Positions 54,894 through 63,538 of a stretch of DNA of 64,000 nucleotides are shown here, piece after piece. The stretch is from DATNPX01 sp036702975 (GTDB lineage: Bacteria > Cyanobacteriota > Vampirovibrionia > Obscuribacterales > Obscuribacteraceae), in NCBI GenBank assembly GCA_036702975.1, contig DATNPX010000059.1, forward strand, positions 186,001-250,000, given 5' to 3'. Position 1 is the first letter of the stretch, and each line of letters starts with the position of its first letter. The translations under genes were made by a program, and so were the position numbers. Under the pieces are notes generated by a model. It saw only the letters and a list, made by a program, of their open reading frames with translations. It was not told where the DNA came from and ran no database searches.

Positions 54894-55885
54894 TGAAAAA
54901 AAGAACACTCGGAAGCAGTGGGTTGCGGGTATCTGAAATCGGTCTAGGCTGCATGGGCATGAGCGAATTTTATTCGCCCGATGATATGAACGATTCAGAG
55001 TCGATTAAAGTGATTCATCGATATGTAGCTTCCGGCGGAAATTTTCTAGATACAGCAGATATGTACGGCTCAGGCATCAATGAGGAGCTTGTCGGGAAGG
55101 CGATAACCGGACGGCGCGACAAAGTTGTTCTCGCCACTAAGTTCGGAAATGTGCGCGGTCCGGGTGGCACGTTCCTCGGAGTGCGAGGAGACAGAGACTA
55201 CGTTAGACAATGCTGCGAAGCAAGTTTGAAACGCCTCAAAGTCGATGTAATTGACCTCTACTATCAACACCGAGTAGATCCAAAAGTTCCGATCGAGGAA
55301 ACGATCGGTGCTATGAAAGAGCTCGTAAGAGAAGGCAAAGTTCGTTTTCTAGGTATGTCGGAGGCAGGAGCACAGACAATTCGCAAAGCATCGAAAGTGC
55401 ATCCGATCGCGGCACTTCAAAGCGAATATTCTCTCTGGACTCGCGAAGTGGAAGACGAGATACTACCTGTGGTGCGCGAGTTGGATATCGCCTTTGTCGC
55501 TTACAGTCCTCTTGGAAGAGGTTTTCTTTCGGGGCAGTTCAAAAAATTTGAGGACATTCCGGATGGTGACTATCGCCGAAATTCTCCGCGTTTTCAGGGC
55601 GACAATTTCAACAAGAACATGAAGCTCGTCGACGAGATAAAACAGTTGGCGCAAGAAAAGAAGTGCACTCCTAGCCAACTGGCCATAGCTTGGGTGCTCG
55701 CAAAGGGCGACGACATTATTCCTATTCCGGGCACCAAACGAATCAAGTACCTGGATCAGAATATGGACGCAGCAACGATTCACCTAACGGCAGACGAGCT
55801 AAAAGCAATAGATTCGGTCTTTTCAGTCGGTGTGACTGCAGGTCAGCGTTATCACGAACAAGGGATGAAGGCGGTCAATCTTTAG
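54893..55885 (+). CDS. Aldo/keto reductase
   Basis: A 330-residue NADPH-dependent AKR with the catalytic tetrad visible as Asp and Tyr in FLDTADMYG, Lys in LATKFG and His in YYQHRVDP. The sequence ends in GTKRIKYLDQNMDA, a cofactor-binding region. It reduces aldehydes or ketones to alcohols. It is translationally coupled to the SDR gene (TAATG) and both are likely under the divergent AraC regulator, suggesting a carbonyl-stress or detoxification unit. Confidence 0.9.
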   Translation: MKKRTLGSSGLRVSEIGLGCMGMSEFYSPDDMNDSESIKVIHRYVASGGNFLDTADMYGSGINEELVGKAITGRRDKVVLATKFGNVRGPGGTFLGVRGDRDYVRQCCEASLKRLKVDVIDLYYQHRVDPKVPIEETIGAMKELVREGKVRFLGMSEAGAQTIRKASKVHPIAALQSEYSLWTREVEDEILPVVRELDIAFVAYSPLGRGFLSGQFKKFEDIPDGDYRRNSPRFQGDNFNKNMKLVDEIKQLAQEKKCTPSQLAIAWVLAKGDDIIPIPGTKRIKYLDQNMDAATIHLTADELKAIDSVFSVGVTAGQRYHEQGMKAVNL

Positions 55886-55945
55886 GACCTTCTAGATTTT
55901 TCGGAGCCTAGAATTTCTCTTAGAACCTAACTACTGTGGTTCGCA

Positions 55946-57493
55946 CTAAACGCCTTCACCAGGAGCGAAAAATACGCCAGTCGGATCGTATTTCTTTCGC
56001 AGCTCGCTTAAGCGCTCAAGATTGCGTGGCGAGTACGCCTTCTTAAAGTACTCAGGGTGTCCGACTGTGTCTGACTCTGATACGTAGTAGCCATGAATGT
56101 GGGGTTTGATGAGATCCATTAGCTGCTCGTGCCATTTCATGTTAACTTCATCGTCGTTGCCATCTTTCCAGGTGGTCCACGGGCCGCCATAGAGTTTTGA
56201 ACTCATGGAGAATGCGCAATCAGGCAGCGGTGCCGGAACATTTGGTCCGCAAAAGACCGCATACAAAAATACCGTCAGCGTTGATGGTGCATGCAAGAAG
56301 TGCTTCCAGATGTCTTTAAAAATAGCACCGGCGCTTGCGTTTGAATAGTGTGCATCGACTCGGCTGCGTACTAGTTCAGGCCACATCGCGCCGGATGCAT
56401 CAAACAACTGCGTGAAATTAAGCGGCGAATTGATGGTCTTAGACAGACACTTCACAGGACACTGCTCGAACGGTGCCAGCACCTTAGCACCTTCTTCCGC
56501 GGTATCAGCGAAAGCAGTCGCCGTCACCATGCACGCCCAACCATTGTGCCCTTTGCACTGCTCGGCAATCTCTTTCGGAGCCTGCACGATAAATTGGCTC
56601 AATTCAATGCATGGATTCAGTTTTGGTGCAGTCGCGGATAACCAGTCACCAACTTTTTCTGACTGGTCTAGAGGGAAGTAATAGACACTGCCGGTGATGG
56701 CTTTAGGCAAATCATACAACTTTAAGTGATAGCGCACCGCCACACCAAAGAAGCCGGATCCGCCGCCGCGAGCCGCCCAAAAGTAGTCCGGATGTTCGTC
56801 CTTGGATGCCTTAATCAATTCACCGTCCGCAGTAACGAGTTCAATAGCTTCTACGCTGGCTGTACCAGCGCCCCAGGTCCCTTGATTCCAAGACATACCG
56901 CCGCCGAGCAGATAGCCACTGATCTTCACTTGCGGGCAATGACCTGTGGGATAAGACAACCCCTTTTCATTGAGAGCCGCCTGAACCTCACGATTACTCA
57001 AAATCGGTTGAAGAACGGCAACTTTATTTAGCGTGTCGATTGAAATGACTTTGTTCAATTCAGTCAGGTCGACAAGCATGCCCCCCTTACGCAATGATGG
57101 ACAGCACCAGTTGTGACCGCCGCCACGCACAACCACTTTCAGGTTGTTGGCTTTGGCAAACTTTACTGCCTTGACGACATCCTGCTCGTCTGCTACTCGA
57201 ACGACAACGTTCGGAACTCTATTTTGTGGGCGCAACTGATTCCAAAGCGTAGAGTAAACAAACTTGCTGTAGTTGGCATCGCCAGGCATCGCAAGCGTAC
57301 CTTTTAATTCTTTTTTCAAAGGTTCGTAGTCGATAGCATTCGCGGACTTCTTTGCCAAATATTCTTTTGCTAAAGCACTAGTTCCAACAAGCAACGAACC
57401 AGTAATTACAAGTCCGTTGGCGAGGAATCGCCTGCGTCCAACATTTTTGCCCTCAGGTTGTCGGTCTTCTCCGCCAGATTTCTTGCTTGGCAT
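55946..57493 (-). CDS. Tat-exported FAD-linked oxidoreductase (berberine-bridge/GOOX type)
   Basis: The N-terminus has a twin-arginine signal (GRRRFLANG, followed by a hydrophobic core). The FAD-binding PCMH domain contains VVRGGGHNWCC, with a His expected to bind flavin covalently, and HCPQVKISGYLLGGGMSWNQG, whose Cys matches the second covalent site of bicovalent enzymes such as glucooligosaccharide oxidase. The BBE C-terminal region ends in KKYDPTGVFFAP. It likely oxidises a sugar or alcohol in the periplasm and makes H2O2. GGGAG lies six bases before the ATG. Confidence 0.87.
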   Translation of the reverse strand: MPSKKSGGEDRQPEGKNVGRRRFLANGLVITGSLLVGTSALAKEYLAKKSANAIDYEPLKKELKGTLAMPGDANYSKFVYSTLWNQLRPQNRVPNVVVRVADEQDVVKAVKFAKANNLKVVVRGGGHNWCCPSLRKGGMLVDLTELNKVISIDTLNKVAVLQPILSNREVQAALNEKGLSYPTGHCPQVKISGYLLGGGMSWNQGTWGAGTASVEAIELVTADGELIKASKDEHPDYFWAARGGGSGFFGVAVRYHLKLYDLPKAITGSVYYFPLDQSEKVGDWLSATAPKLNPCIELSQFIVQAPKEIAEQCKGHNGWACMVTATAFADTAEEGAKVLAPFEQCPVKCLSKTINSPLNFTQLFDASGAMWPELVRSRVDAHYSNASAGAIFKDIWKHFLHAPSTLTVFLYAVFCGPNVPAPLPDCAFSMSSKLYGGPWTTWKDGNDDEVNMKWHEQLMDLIKPHIHGYYVSESDTVGHPEYFKKAYSPRNLERLSELRKKYDPTGVFFAPGEGV

Positions 57494-57545
57494 TGCGCTC
57501 TCCCTTGTCTTCTATTAGTCACGTATGGACCCGCGAGTCCCAGTT

Positions 57546-57559
57546 TTTGCATATGCAAA
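57546..57559. promoter_or_regulatory. 14-bp palindrome, candidate operator
   Basis: TTTGCATATGCAAA is a perfect 14-bp palindrome 53 bases upstream of the FAD oxidoreductase start on its promoter side, so it may be an operator for that gene. Confidence 0.4.
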
Positions 57560-57572
57560 TTAAAAGAACAAT

Positions 57573-57593
57573 GGACCCTAGAGTCTAGGGTCC
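57573..57593 (-). terminator. Candidate terminator after the deaminase gene
   Basis: GGACCCTAGA and TCTAGGGTCC arms flank one base, forming a 10-bp stem; in the minus-strand direction it is followed by T-rich sequence. It lies between the deaminase stop and the FAD gene, so it probably separates the two units. Confidence 0.5.
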
Positions 57594-57636
57594 CTTGAAC
57601 TAAATATCTATATTAATCGCGACGCTATGCATGCGA

Positions 57637-58536
57637 TTAGTATTTTGTTCTTGCACTGCGCTTGTAGTGGTTGAAGGCATCAAGTGAATTGTCTTCAGTA
57701 CACTGAAAGGCATTGACCCCCATCTTTTGGCGATCTTTGTAATCCATGCTCAGCTCAACGTAAATTGGTTGGTCGGAAAAACCAACACCTTGTGCGGCCG
57801 CATCATAAACAGTGGCTGCGAAATAGATGTTGTTAATTCTGGCCCAACGGGTTGCGCAATAGCACATAGGGCAAGGTTCGGCCGAGGTGTAAAGGTCACA
57901 GTGCGACACGGCGCAAGTCTGCGGCAACTTAAGCTTTGGATCGTCTTTTCGGATATTACCCAAGTCGAAGACACCTAGCTCCTGGCAGGCCTGACGGATG
58001 GCGGTCGTTTCACCGTGCGCAGTAGGGTCGACCCACTCCACAACGCGGTTCCACGAAACCCAATAACGAATTACTTTGTTCGTGTCGTTGTCTATTTGGA
58101 CGATAACAGTCGAGAAAGGTCCACCGCCATGTTGCACAGATTTGAGAGCTTCGTCGCAAGCCATATGCATCCACTTGTTGCCACCTAATTCAGCGCCCAT
58201 GTATCTGGGCAACGGCTTTACATTGGATGTTTGACAAGGCAACCGTTTTGCTTCATCTTCCGGGAGATCGGATTTATTGCAATATCCATCCCAGGGTTGA
58301 AGGTAGTGCATCGAGTCGTGAGCCGGCATTGGTGCCGGTTTTACATAAGGTTCGTCATCAGCAGTCGCCTTCAGTGAGTGAACTGCAGGATCGTATTTGA
58401 CCCCGAAAAAACTCTCCTCGGCAGTTGCCGGTAATGGACTCGCCATTCCAAATGAAAGGAAGGCAATCGCCACGGCAAGAAGAGAGTTGATCCCTTTGCG
58501 CGCTAACGATAATTTGGGCTTAGAGACAATTGACAT
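57637..58536 (-). CDS. Exported nucleoside deaminase-family protein
   Basis: A 299-residue protein with a signal peptide (about 12-40, ending ATA) and a cytidine/guanine deaminase-like fold. The zinc site is visible: His and Glu in PTAHGETTA and the Cys pair in AEPCPMCYCA. Such deaminases are normally cytosolic; an exported form would act on extracellular bases, nucleosides or another amine. The mature N-terminus adds about 90 residues not found in standard deaminases. AGGGAG lies six bases before the ATG at 58536. Confidence 0.82.
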   Translation of the reverse strand: MSIVSKPKLSLARKGINSLLAVAIAFLSFGMASPLPATAEESFFGVKYDPAVHSLKATADDEPYVKPAPMPAHDSMHYLQPWDGYCNKSDLPEDEAKRLPCQTSNVKPLPRYMGAELGGNKWMHMACDEALKSVQHGGGPFSTVIVQIDNDTNKVIRYWVSWNRVVEWVDPTAHGETTAIRQACQELGVFDLGNIRKDDPKLKLPQTCAVSHCDLYTSAEPCPMCYCATRWARINNIYFAATVYDAAAQGVGFSDQPIYVELSMDYKDRQKMGVNAFQCTEDNSLDAFNHYKRSARTKY

Positions 58537-58566
58537 CTGTATCTCCCTAAAAGTAAGCTCAGCCAT

Positions 58567-58956
58567 ACTAACTCATTGATATCGATCGTTCGAGCCTTCG
58601 CGAGCGAAAAATTCGATTGCTCAAAACAATATACGTTGCAGTCTAATCTACTACCGAAATCGGCGGCGCATCTCACTCTAAACCCTTACTAAATAACGAT
58701 TTCTAAAAAATGAGAACTGAGAGAATTTTTCCGTTCGTATTGTCGCCGCAATCTTCATAGCATTGACACCACATACGATGCTTAACCGGTTTCCACACCG
58801 AGCAAGACGCATTATGAGTTGTTAAGGAACAACCTTTACAATCCACCCTTGTCAATGTGGCAGCATTAGCTAGCTTCCAAAGCTGAGCATGGTTCTGATC
58901 AGAACACATTGATGTGGAAAGTTACGGCAATCGACGAACATAGGAGCGGGTTGCAA
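58567..58956. other. Divergent intergenic region
   Basis: About 390 bases between divergent genes. AGGAG near the right end serves the next gene. No gene, repeat or strong hairpin is visible. Confidence 0.4.
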
Positions 58957-61437
58957 ATGAACAAAGCGATTCGAGCACTATTTGTACTGCTTATGTGTTT
59001 CTCATTCATTGCACCGTCAACCTTTGCTTATATGGCAGTACGCTCGAGGTCCAACGCAAACTTCGAGGCTGCACAAATGGCAGACATTCTTGGGGTTCGT
59101 AGCCAGTTAGACCGTTATGTTCAGATTAGAACATCCGCTGAATCAGACGAGCAAAGAGCATTGCGCAGCCAGATACTGCAGAAGATTCTTTTGGGATATA
59201 TAGAGGTACGCCGAGCTTGTGACCGAAACGACCGCGAACTTTCCTTCAGTTACAACGTAATGCGTCGAGCGCAGCGCAAGCAAGACCTTATCAACGAAGG
59301 ATTCACCTTGATGAACTTCGCTCAGCTCGGTACGCTCTATTCAATGGAACCGTTTTTGCGCCTCAACAAGCAGTTCCATGCCTCTGCCGAATGCACTCAA
59401 ACCGGATCAGCGGTAGGTTTGTTTTTGCCGGTCGCTTCGATGGTCCAGCAAAGAACCGCAAGAACTAGGGATGTTGCACCACCCAAATCAGTGCTGGCAT
59501 TTATTAGTGGAGGTCCGGTTGACACATCAGCTCTGCCACCGTATGTAGAGGCATTCCTTCAGACGCCCGCTCCCGGAGCAAATATTTCCCGCAAGGAAGA
59601 AATGTTCGAGCAATGGAAGACTCGCTATGGCGTTGATCCGCGAAGAGAAGACACTCTTGTAAGCCTAAGAGACGGGAAAAGCAAGACTATTCATCAGTTA
59701 AATACAAGAATTCTTCTGCTTTGGTCTTTGCGAACATACATTTTGGATATGGACAACTCACTGCTCAATCTTCTGAAAGAAATGTCACCAAATGTCCGCC
59801 CGGCGAGCGACCAAGACAACTCGGCAGCACTAAAAGCTCTCGGGTTAGATGCACGTGCCATCGAAGCTGCCAGGCTTTTGAGAATTCAAGGACAGGTTGG
59901 ACAGCTCCTTTCCGCTAACGCTAACAAGGATGGCTCTATCGACCAAAGAACAAAGGAGACGCTGGAATTGAACTTACTAGAAAGCGTCTTGTATGGTGCT
60001 CTGGAAGTTCGTGTTTCGGCCGATCAGATCGACTCAGAGATAAACTATGCAAACGATGTTGTATTGAGTGAACTGTTAGCCAAACGCGGCAAAGCCCTAC
60101 AACGCAACTTCGAGATGAACTTCATCCAAGCCGGCGTTTTTGGTTCGATTGCCGGATACAAATACCTTGAGCGCTATCCAAAGGTCGGAAACGAGATGTT
60201 CGTTATCAGCGGCGGTATAGGTACCGCGCTGTCCATCAATGCGCTGCGCATCCTGAGAGGTGGCAAGAGACCGATAGACGGCAAACCCAATTCATTAGCC
60301 GACGTCTTCAACCTTCCCATCGAAGAAGACTACAAATTCTCTCCGATTATCACTGAATTTCTATCGTCCAAAGCACCTGACTCACAACTCAATCGCAGCG
60401 AGCAATTGATCAACTACTGGAAAGAGCACAAAGTCACAAGCGTCAACATAGACAAGAAGAAAACAACCGAAGCCCTCGCAGGCGAACCATCAGCAAAATA
60501 CGACACGATCAAAATCGTCAGCAATCGAGTTTCAATGCTGCATGAGCTCCTTGCGCACCTCGAATCATTCGATGGCGAACTGCTTGCGCTCTTGCGGGAA
60601 ACCGGTGCAGCACCAATACCAGCGAATTCTGCCCCGGTGGAAGCAGTGGCAAGCCTGACACCGGTCGCCGCAGAAACGGTCAAGTTGATCGACGCAGGAG
60701 TGCAACTAAATGTGGTAGCGACAAATAACAAGAGTGGGGACAGCTTATCGCCAGCAATTGTTGCCGCCCGCTGCGAGCTTCTCAGAAAAATACTCGTTGC
60801 TGCTCTCGACGTACGTGTTGCGGAGGACATTCTTGATGCCGAAATCGCTATCGAGTACGATGTGCTCGGAAGGATGACGCGAAGCAGAGACCAAACTATC
60901 GCGCTCACGAACAATGTCAACTTCTTTCAACTCAACATTCTTGCCACCATCATCGATGGTGAGTTGGGCTTAAGTGGCAACCCCCGTTGGGTGCGAGCAT
61001 CCAACATGCTCAACATCGTCTCCGGGCTCTCCGTAGGCGGCTTAGCACTTCTTTCAGTGCTCGAACAACGTGGCGGCTATCGTCCATCCCCGGCCGAACC
61101 AAATATGGTTGGACAATGTCTCGGGGTGGCGCCACCAAACGAATATAAATTCTCGCTCCCACTTTGGCAATTCTTGCATGGACCGCCGCCGAACAGCGCA
61201 GACGGAAAGAGTCGCGTTCAGATCATGGTGCAATCGTGGAACCAGACTAAGTTCGTAAGCATGAATATGGATAAGCAGTCGAACAAAGAGAAAGCAGCTG
61301 CATATGGTCCACATCATACGAAGTGGACGGAGTCGATTAAGCTGATCAAAAACCGCTTGAATATGATGTTCGATGTGCGAGGGCTGATTGGCTTATTCAA
61401 CGATGGTCTTGACGATTCACTGCGCGTAGCTAGCTAA
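58957..61437 (+). CDS. Secreted protein with three ~250-residue modules
   Basis: An 826-residue protein with a signal peptide (about 1-24) and three copies of one module (about 36-276, 303-548, 573-820). Each begins with a hydrophobic 'LGV..QL' helix, then 'LLLGYIEVR..CDR.D.EL' or its variants (LYGALEVRVSADQID, LVAALDVRVAEDILD), a Gly/Ser-rich hydrophobic hairpin (ISGGIGTALSI, VSGLSVGGLALL) and a Pro/W-containing tail ending before 'W..T'. One such module is also present at 51804-52805. No enzyme motif is visible. ATG at 58957 is chosen with AGGAG ten bases upstream. The stop overlaps proS by eight bases. Confidence 0.72.
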   Translation: MNKAIRALFVLLMCFSFIAPSTFAYMAVRSRSNANFEAAQMADILGVRSQLDRYVQIRTSAESDEQRALRSQILQKILLGYIEVRRACDRNDRELSFSYNVMRRAQRKQDLINEGFTLMNFAQLGTLYSMEPFLRLNKQFHASAECTQTGSAVGLFLPVASMVQQRTARTRDVAPPKSVLAFISGGPVDTSALPPYVEAFLQTPAPGANISRKEEMFEQWKTRYGVDPRREDTLVSLRDGKSKTIHQLNTRILLLWSLRTYILDMDNSLLNLLKEMSPNVRPASDQDNSAALKALGLDARAIEAARLLRIQGQVGQLLSANANKDGSIDQRTKETLELNLLESVLYGALEVRVSADQIDSEINYANDVVLSELLAKRGKALQRNFEMNFIQAGVFGSIAGYKYLERYPKVGNEMFVISGGIGTALSINALRILRGGKRPIDGKPNSLADVFNLPIEEDYKFSPIITEFLSSKAPDSQLNRSEQLINYWKEHKVTSVNIDKKKTTEALAGEPSAKYDTIKIVSNRVSMLHELLAHLESFDGELLALLRETGAAPIPANSAPVEAVASLTPVAAETVKLIDAGVQLNVVATNNKSGDSLSPAIVAARCELLRKILVAALDVRVAEDILDAEIAIEYDVLGRMTRSRDQTIALTNNVNFFQLNILATIIDGELGLSGNPRWVRASNMLNIVSGLSVGGLALLSVLEQRGGYRPSPAEPNMVGQCLGVAPPNEYKFSLPLWQFLHGPPPNSADGKSRVQIMVQSWNQTKFVSMNMDKQSNKEKAAAYGPHHTKWTESIKLIKNRLNMMFDVRGLIGLFNDGLDDSLRVAS

Positions 61438-63169
61438 GGCAATGCCCCGTCTGTAGTATGGAAGCCGTCAACTGATTTACAGCTTCCGCGAGCGACACGT
61501 CGACCCGTTCCTTCGTCGCACGATTCGTCAATTCAACTTTACCATCGGCAATCTTCTTGCCGACCGTCACTCGATACGGAATGCCGATCAGGTCGCCATC
61601 GTTGAATTTAACACCGGCACGTTCGTCACGGTCGTCAATTAGTACATCAACATTCTGTGACTTGAGCTGAGAGTACAGTTGCTCCGCTGCATCCATTTGC
61701 GCACCATCCCGAACGTTGATAGGAACGATCAATACCTGAAACGGTGCCACGGCAAGAGGCCAGACCAAACCATGCTCATCATGTGAAAGCTCTGCGATTG
61801 CGGCCAGCAAACGCTCAACACCAATTCCATAAGAGCCCATAAATAGGGGACATCGCGAGCCATCAGCGCTCAAGAAACTTGCATTCATTGTTTCAGAATA
61901 GCGAGTTCCGAGTTTAAATATGTGACCTATCTCCAACCCTTTCTGCATCACCAGCGGTGCACCACATTTAACACAGGGCTCATTCGCCTTAACCGTATGC
62001 AAGTCCACGAATTGAGCGGCGGGAATATCACGTGCGACACTGACGTTTCGCAAGTGCACATCATCTTTATTTGCGCCAGTCACCATGTCTATTCGCCGAT
62101 ACAAACGGTGGTCTGCGACTATGCGCTTTACCTTGTGTCCTTCGCCGCTGGTGACGTGGCATGCCCCGAGTGAACCAGGATGCGCCCCAAGGGCATCGAA
62201 TATCTCAATCTCCGTTGCTACTCGCAAAGCACGCGCACCAAGAACCGCCTGCAACTTACTTTCGTTCAACTCCTGATCGCCTTGGACAAGTGCTAGAACT
62301 ACTTTGTCATCGGCAACAAATACCAATGTTTTGATCTGGCGGTCAGCCGGCGCACCGCCCTCAAAGTCCTCCAACTCACGAATTGTACGCACGCCCGGCG
62401 AGGCGAATTCAACCAGCTCATCACATTCGCCATCGCTTGCCCGAGACTCAGACTTCGACTGCGCCTTCTCCAGATTGGCAGCGTAGTCACACGACTGACA
62501 CAAGCAAAGTGAGTCTTCACCAGCCGGAGTATCGATCATAAATTCGACCGAAGCAGTGCCTCCCATGGCGCCAGAACTCGCTTCGACTGCTCTAAAATTC
62601 AAACCGCATCGAGAAAAAATGCTGCGGTAAGCGGCGTAGTGCTTTTGAAAAGCATCATCGAGCCCGGCTTCATCACAATCGAACGAATAAGAGTCTTTCA
62701 TCGTGAACTCGCGCACACGCAGCAATCCACCTTTTGGTCTCGCTTCATCACGAAATTTTGTCTGCAACTGATACCAGATTTGCGGAAGCTGCTTGTATGA
62801 GACAAGAAAAGTGCGGGCGATGCTTGTGAAGACCTCTTCGTGCGTCAAGCCCAACACAAGCTGCGAGCCTTTGCGGTCTTTCAGCTTGAACATAATGTCA
62901 GAGACGATCTCGGTTCGACCAGACTCGTCCCAGAGTTCAAGCGGTTGCAACGCAGACAAAAGAAACTCCTGACCGCCGATATTGTTCATCTCCTGCCTGA
63001 TGATCTCGGCAATCTTCAAACGCGATCTTTGCCCAAGAGGCAACAGGCTGTACACACCTGAGGTGAGTTGTTTGATGTAGCCGGCACGCAACAGAAGTCT
63101 GTGGCTAACAGCTTCCACCTGTGCAGGTTCTTCGCGTAGTGTGGGGATGAACATTCGGGACCAGCGCAT
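61430..63169 (-). CDS. proS: Prolyl-tRNA synthetase
   Basis: A class II aminoacyl-tRNA synthetase of 579 residues that charges tRNA-Pro. The bacterial-type layout is visible: motif 1 region (TSGVYSLLPLGQR), motif 2 with FRDEARPKGGLLRVREF, an inserted YbaK-like editing domain (about 220-400) with GSLGACHV, motif 3 (SYGIGVERLLAA) and an anticodon-binding C-terminal domain. The ATG at 63169 is supported by AGAGG nine bases upstream. The upstream leader carries a terminator hairpin and a short ORF (see regulatory entries). Confidence 0.95.
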   Translation of the reverse strand: MRWSRMFIPTLREEPAQVEAVSHRLLLRAGYIKQLTSGVYSLLPLGQRSRLKIAEIIRQEMNNIGGQEFLLSALQPLELWDESGRTEIVSDIMFKLKDRKGSQLVLGLTHEEVFTSIARTFLVSYKQLPQIWYQLQTKFRDEARPKGGLLRVREFTMKDSYSFDCDEAGLDDAFQKHYAAYRSIFSRCGLNFRAVEASSGAMGGTASVEFMIDTPAGEDSLCLCQSCDYAANLEKAQSKSESRASDGECDELVEFASPGVRTIRELEDFEGGAPADRQIKTLVFVADDKVVLALVQGDQELNESKLQAVLGARALRVATEIEIFDALGAHPGSLGACHVTSGEGHKVKRIVADHRLYRRIDMVTGANKDDVHLRNVSVARDIPAAQFVDLHTVKANEPCVKCGAPLVMQKGLEIGHIFKLGTRYSETMNASFLSADGSRCPLFMGSYGIGVERLLAAIAELSHDEHGLVWPLAVAPFQVLIVPINVRDGAQMDAAEQLYSQLKSQNVDVLIDDRDERAGVKFNDGDLIGIPYRVTVGKKIADGKVELTNRATKERVDVSLAEAVNQLTASILQTGHCLS

Positions 63170-63203
63170 TTTTATTTGCCTCTTTTTGGTTCTCATATTG
63201 CAC

Positions 63204-63230
63204 AAAAAAAGCCACTCGCTTGCGGTGGCT
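63204..63230 (-). terminator. Intrinsic terminator in the proS leader
   Basis: In the minus-strand transcript AGCCACCGC and GCGAGTGGCT pair (one bulged A) over a short loop and run into TTTTTTT, ending 35 bases before the proS ATG. Its 5' arm (63219-63228) can instead pair with CTTGCAAGGTGG at 63280-63291, forming an alternative antiterminator. Confidence 0.85.
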
Positions 63231-63257
63231 TCGAACGGATTTACTGCTTCAACAACG

Positions 63258-63335
63258 TTATTGTAAATGCCCGTCTTTCCCACCTTGCAAGAGGTCGGTT
63301 GGCGATGGGGTATTAAAGTTGTCGGCTATGTTCAT
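63258..63335 (-). CDS. Candidate leader peptide of proS, 25 aa
   Basis: An ATG about three bases after the predicted transcription start opens a 25-codon frame with NTPSPTD, so two Pro codons (CCA) lie close together, and it ends with TAA between the antiterminator arm and the terminator. Without a ribosome binding site it would be translated as a leaderless mRNA, as known for trpL of Sinorhizobium. Ribosome stalling at Pro codons could favour the antiterminator. This is inference. Confidence 0.45.
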   Translation of the reverse strand: MNIADNFNTPSPTDLLQGGKDGHLQ

Positions 63336-63344
63336 GCAGCATAC

Positions 63345-63371
63345 ATTATGACGAAGGTTGTCGTTTGTCAA
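63345..63371 (-). promoter_or_regulatory. proS: Predicted proS promoter
   Basis: On the minus strand TTGACA (63366-63371) is a perfect -35 and CATAAT (63345-63350) a near-consensus -10 with a 15-base spacer (TAATGT at 17 is an alternative). Transcription would begin near 63338, giving a leader of about 170 bases before the ATG. Confidence 0.6.
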
Positions 63372-63538
63372 CAAGTTATGAACGATCTTGAAATCAGATT
63401 TGGTTACCGCAAGGATATTATCTCGTCACTTTGATAGCACTTGTTGCAAGTATTCGATTAGACTAAAATTACAGTCATACATCACATGTCCGGTCTAGCT
63501 CAAGTACAGCTAGGCTCATAGCTGATTGGAGGCGGGTA

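Noticed and set aside
63170..63283. Longer N-terminus of proS
   Set aside because: The frame is open to 63283, but it runs through the terminator hairpin and the family begins at the ATG at 63169, which has its own ribosome binding site.
63204..63338. T-box riboswitch in the proS leader
   Set aside because: There is a terminator and an alternative pairing, but the conserved T-box sequence with UGG followed by ACCGCG is absent, and no specifier loop could be recognised. A leader-peptide attenuator fits better.
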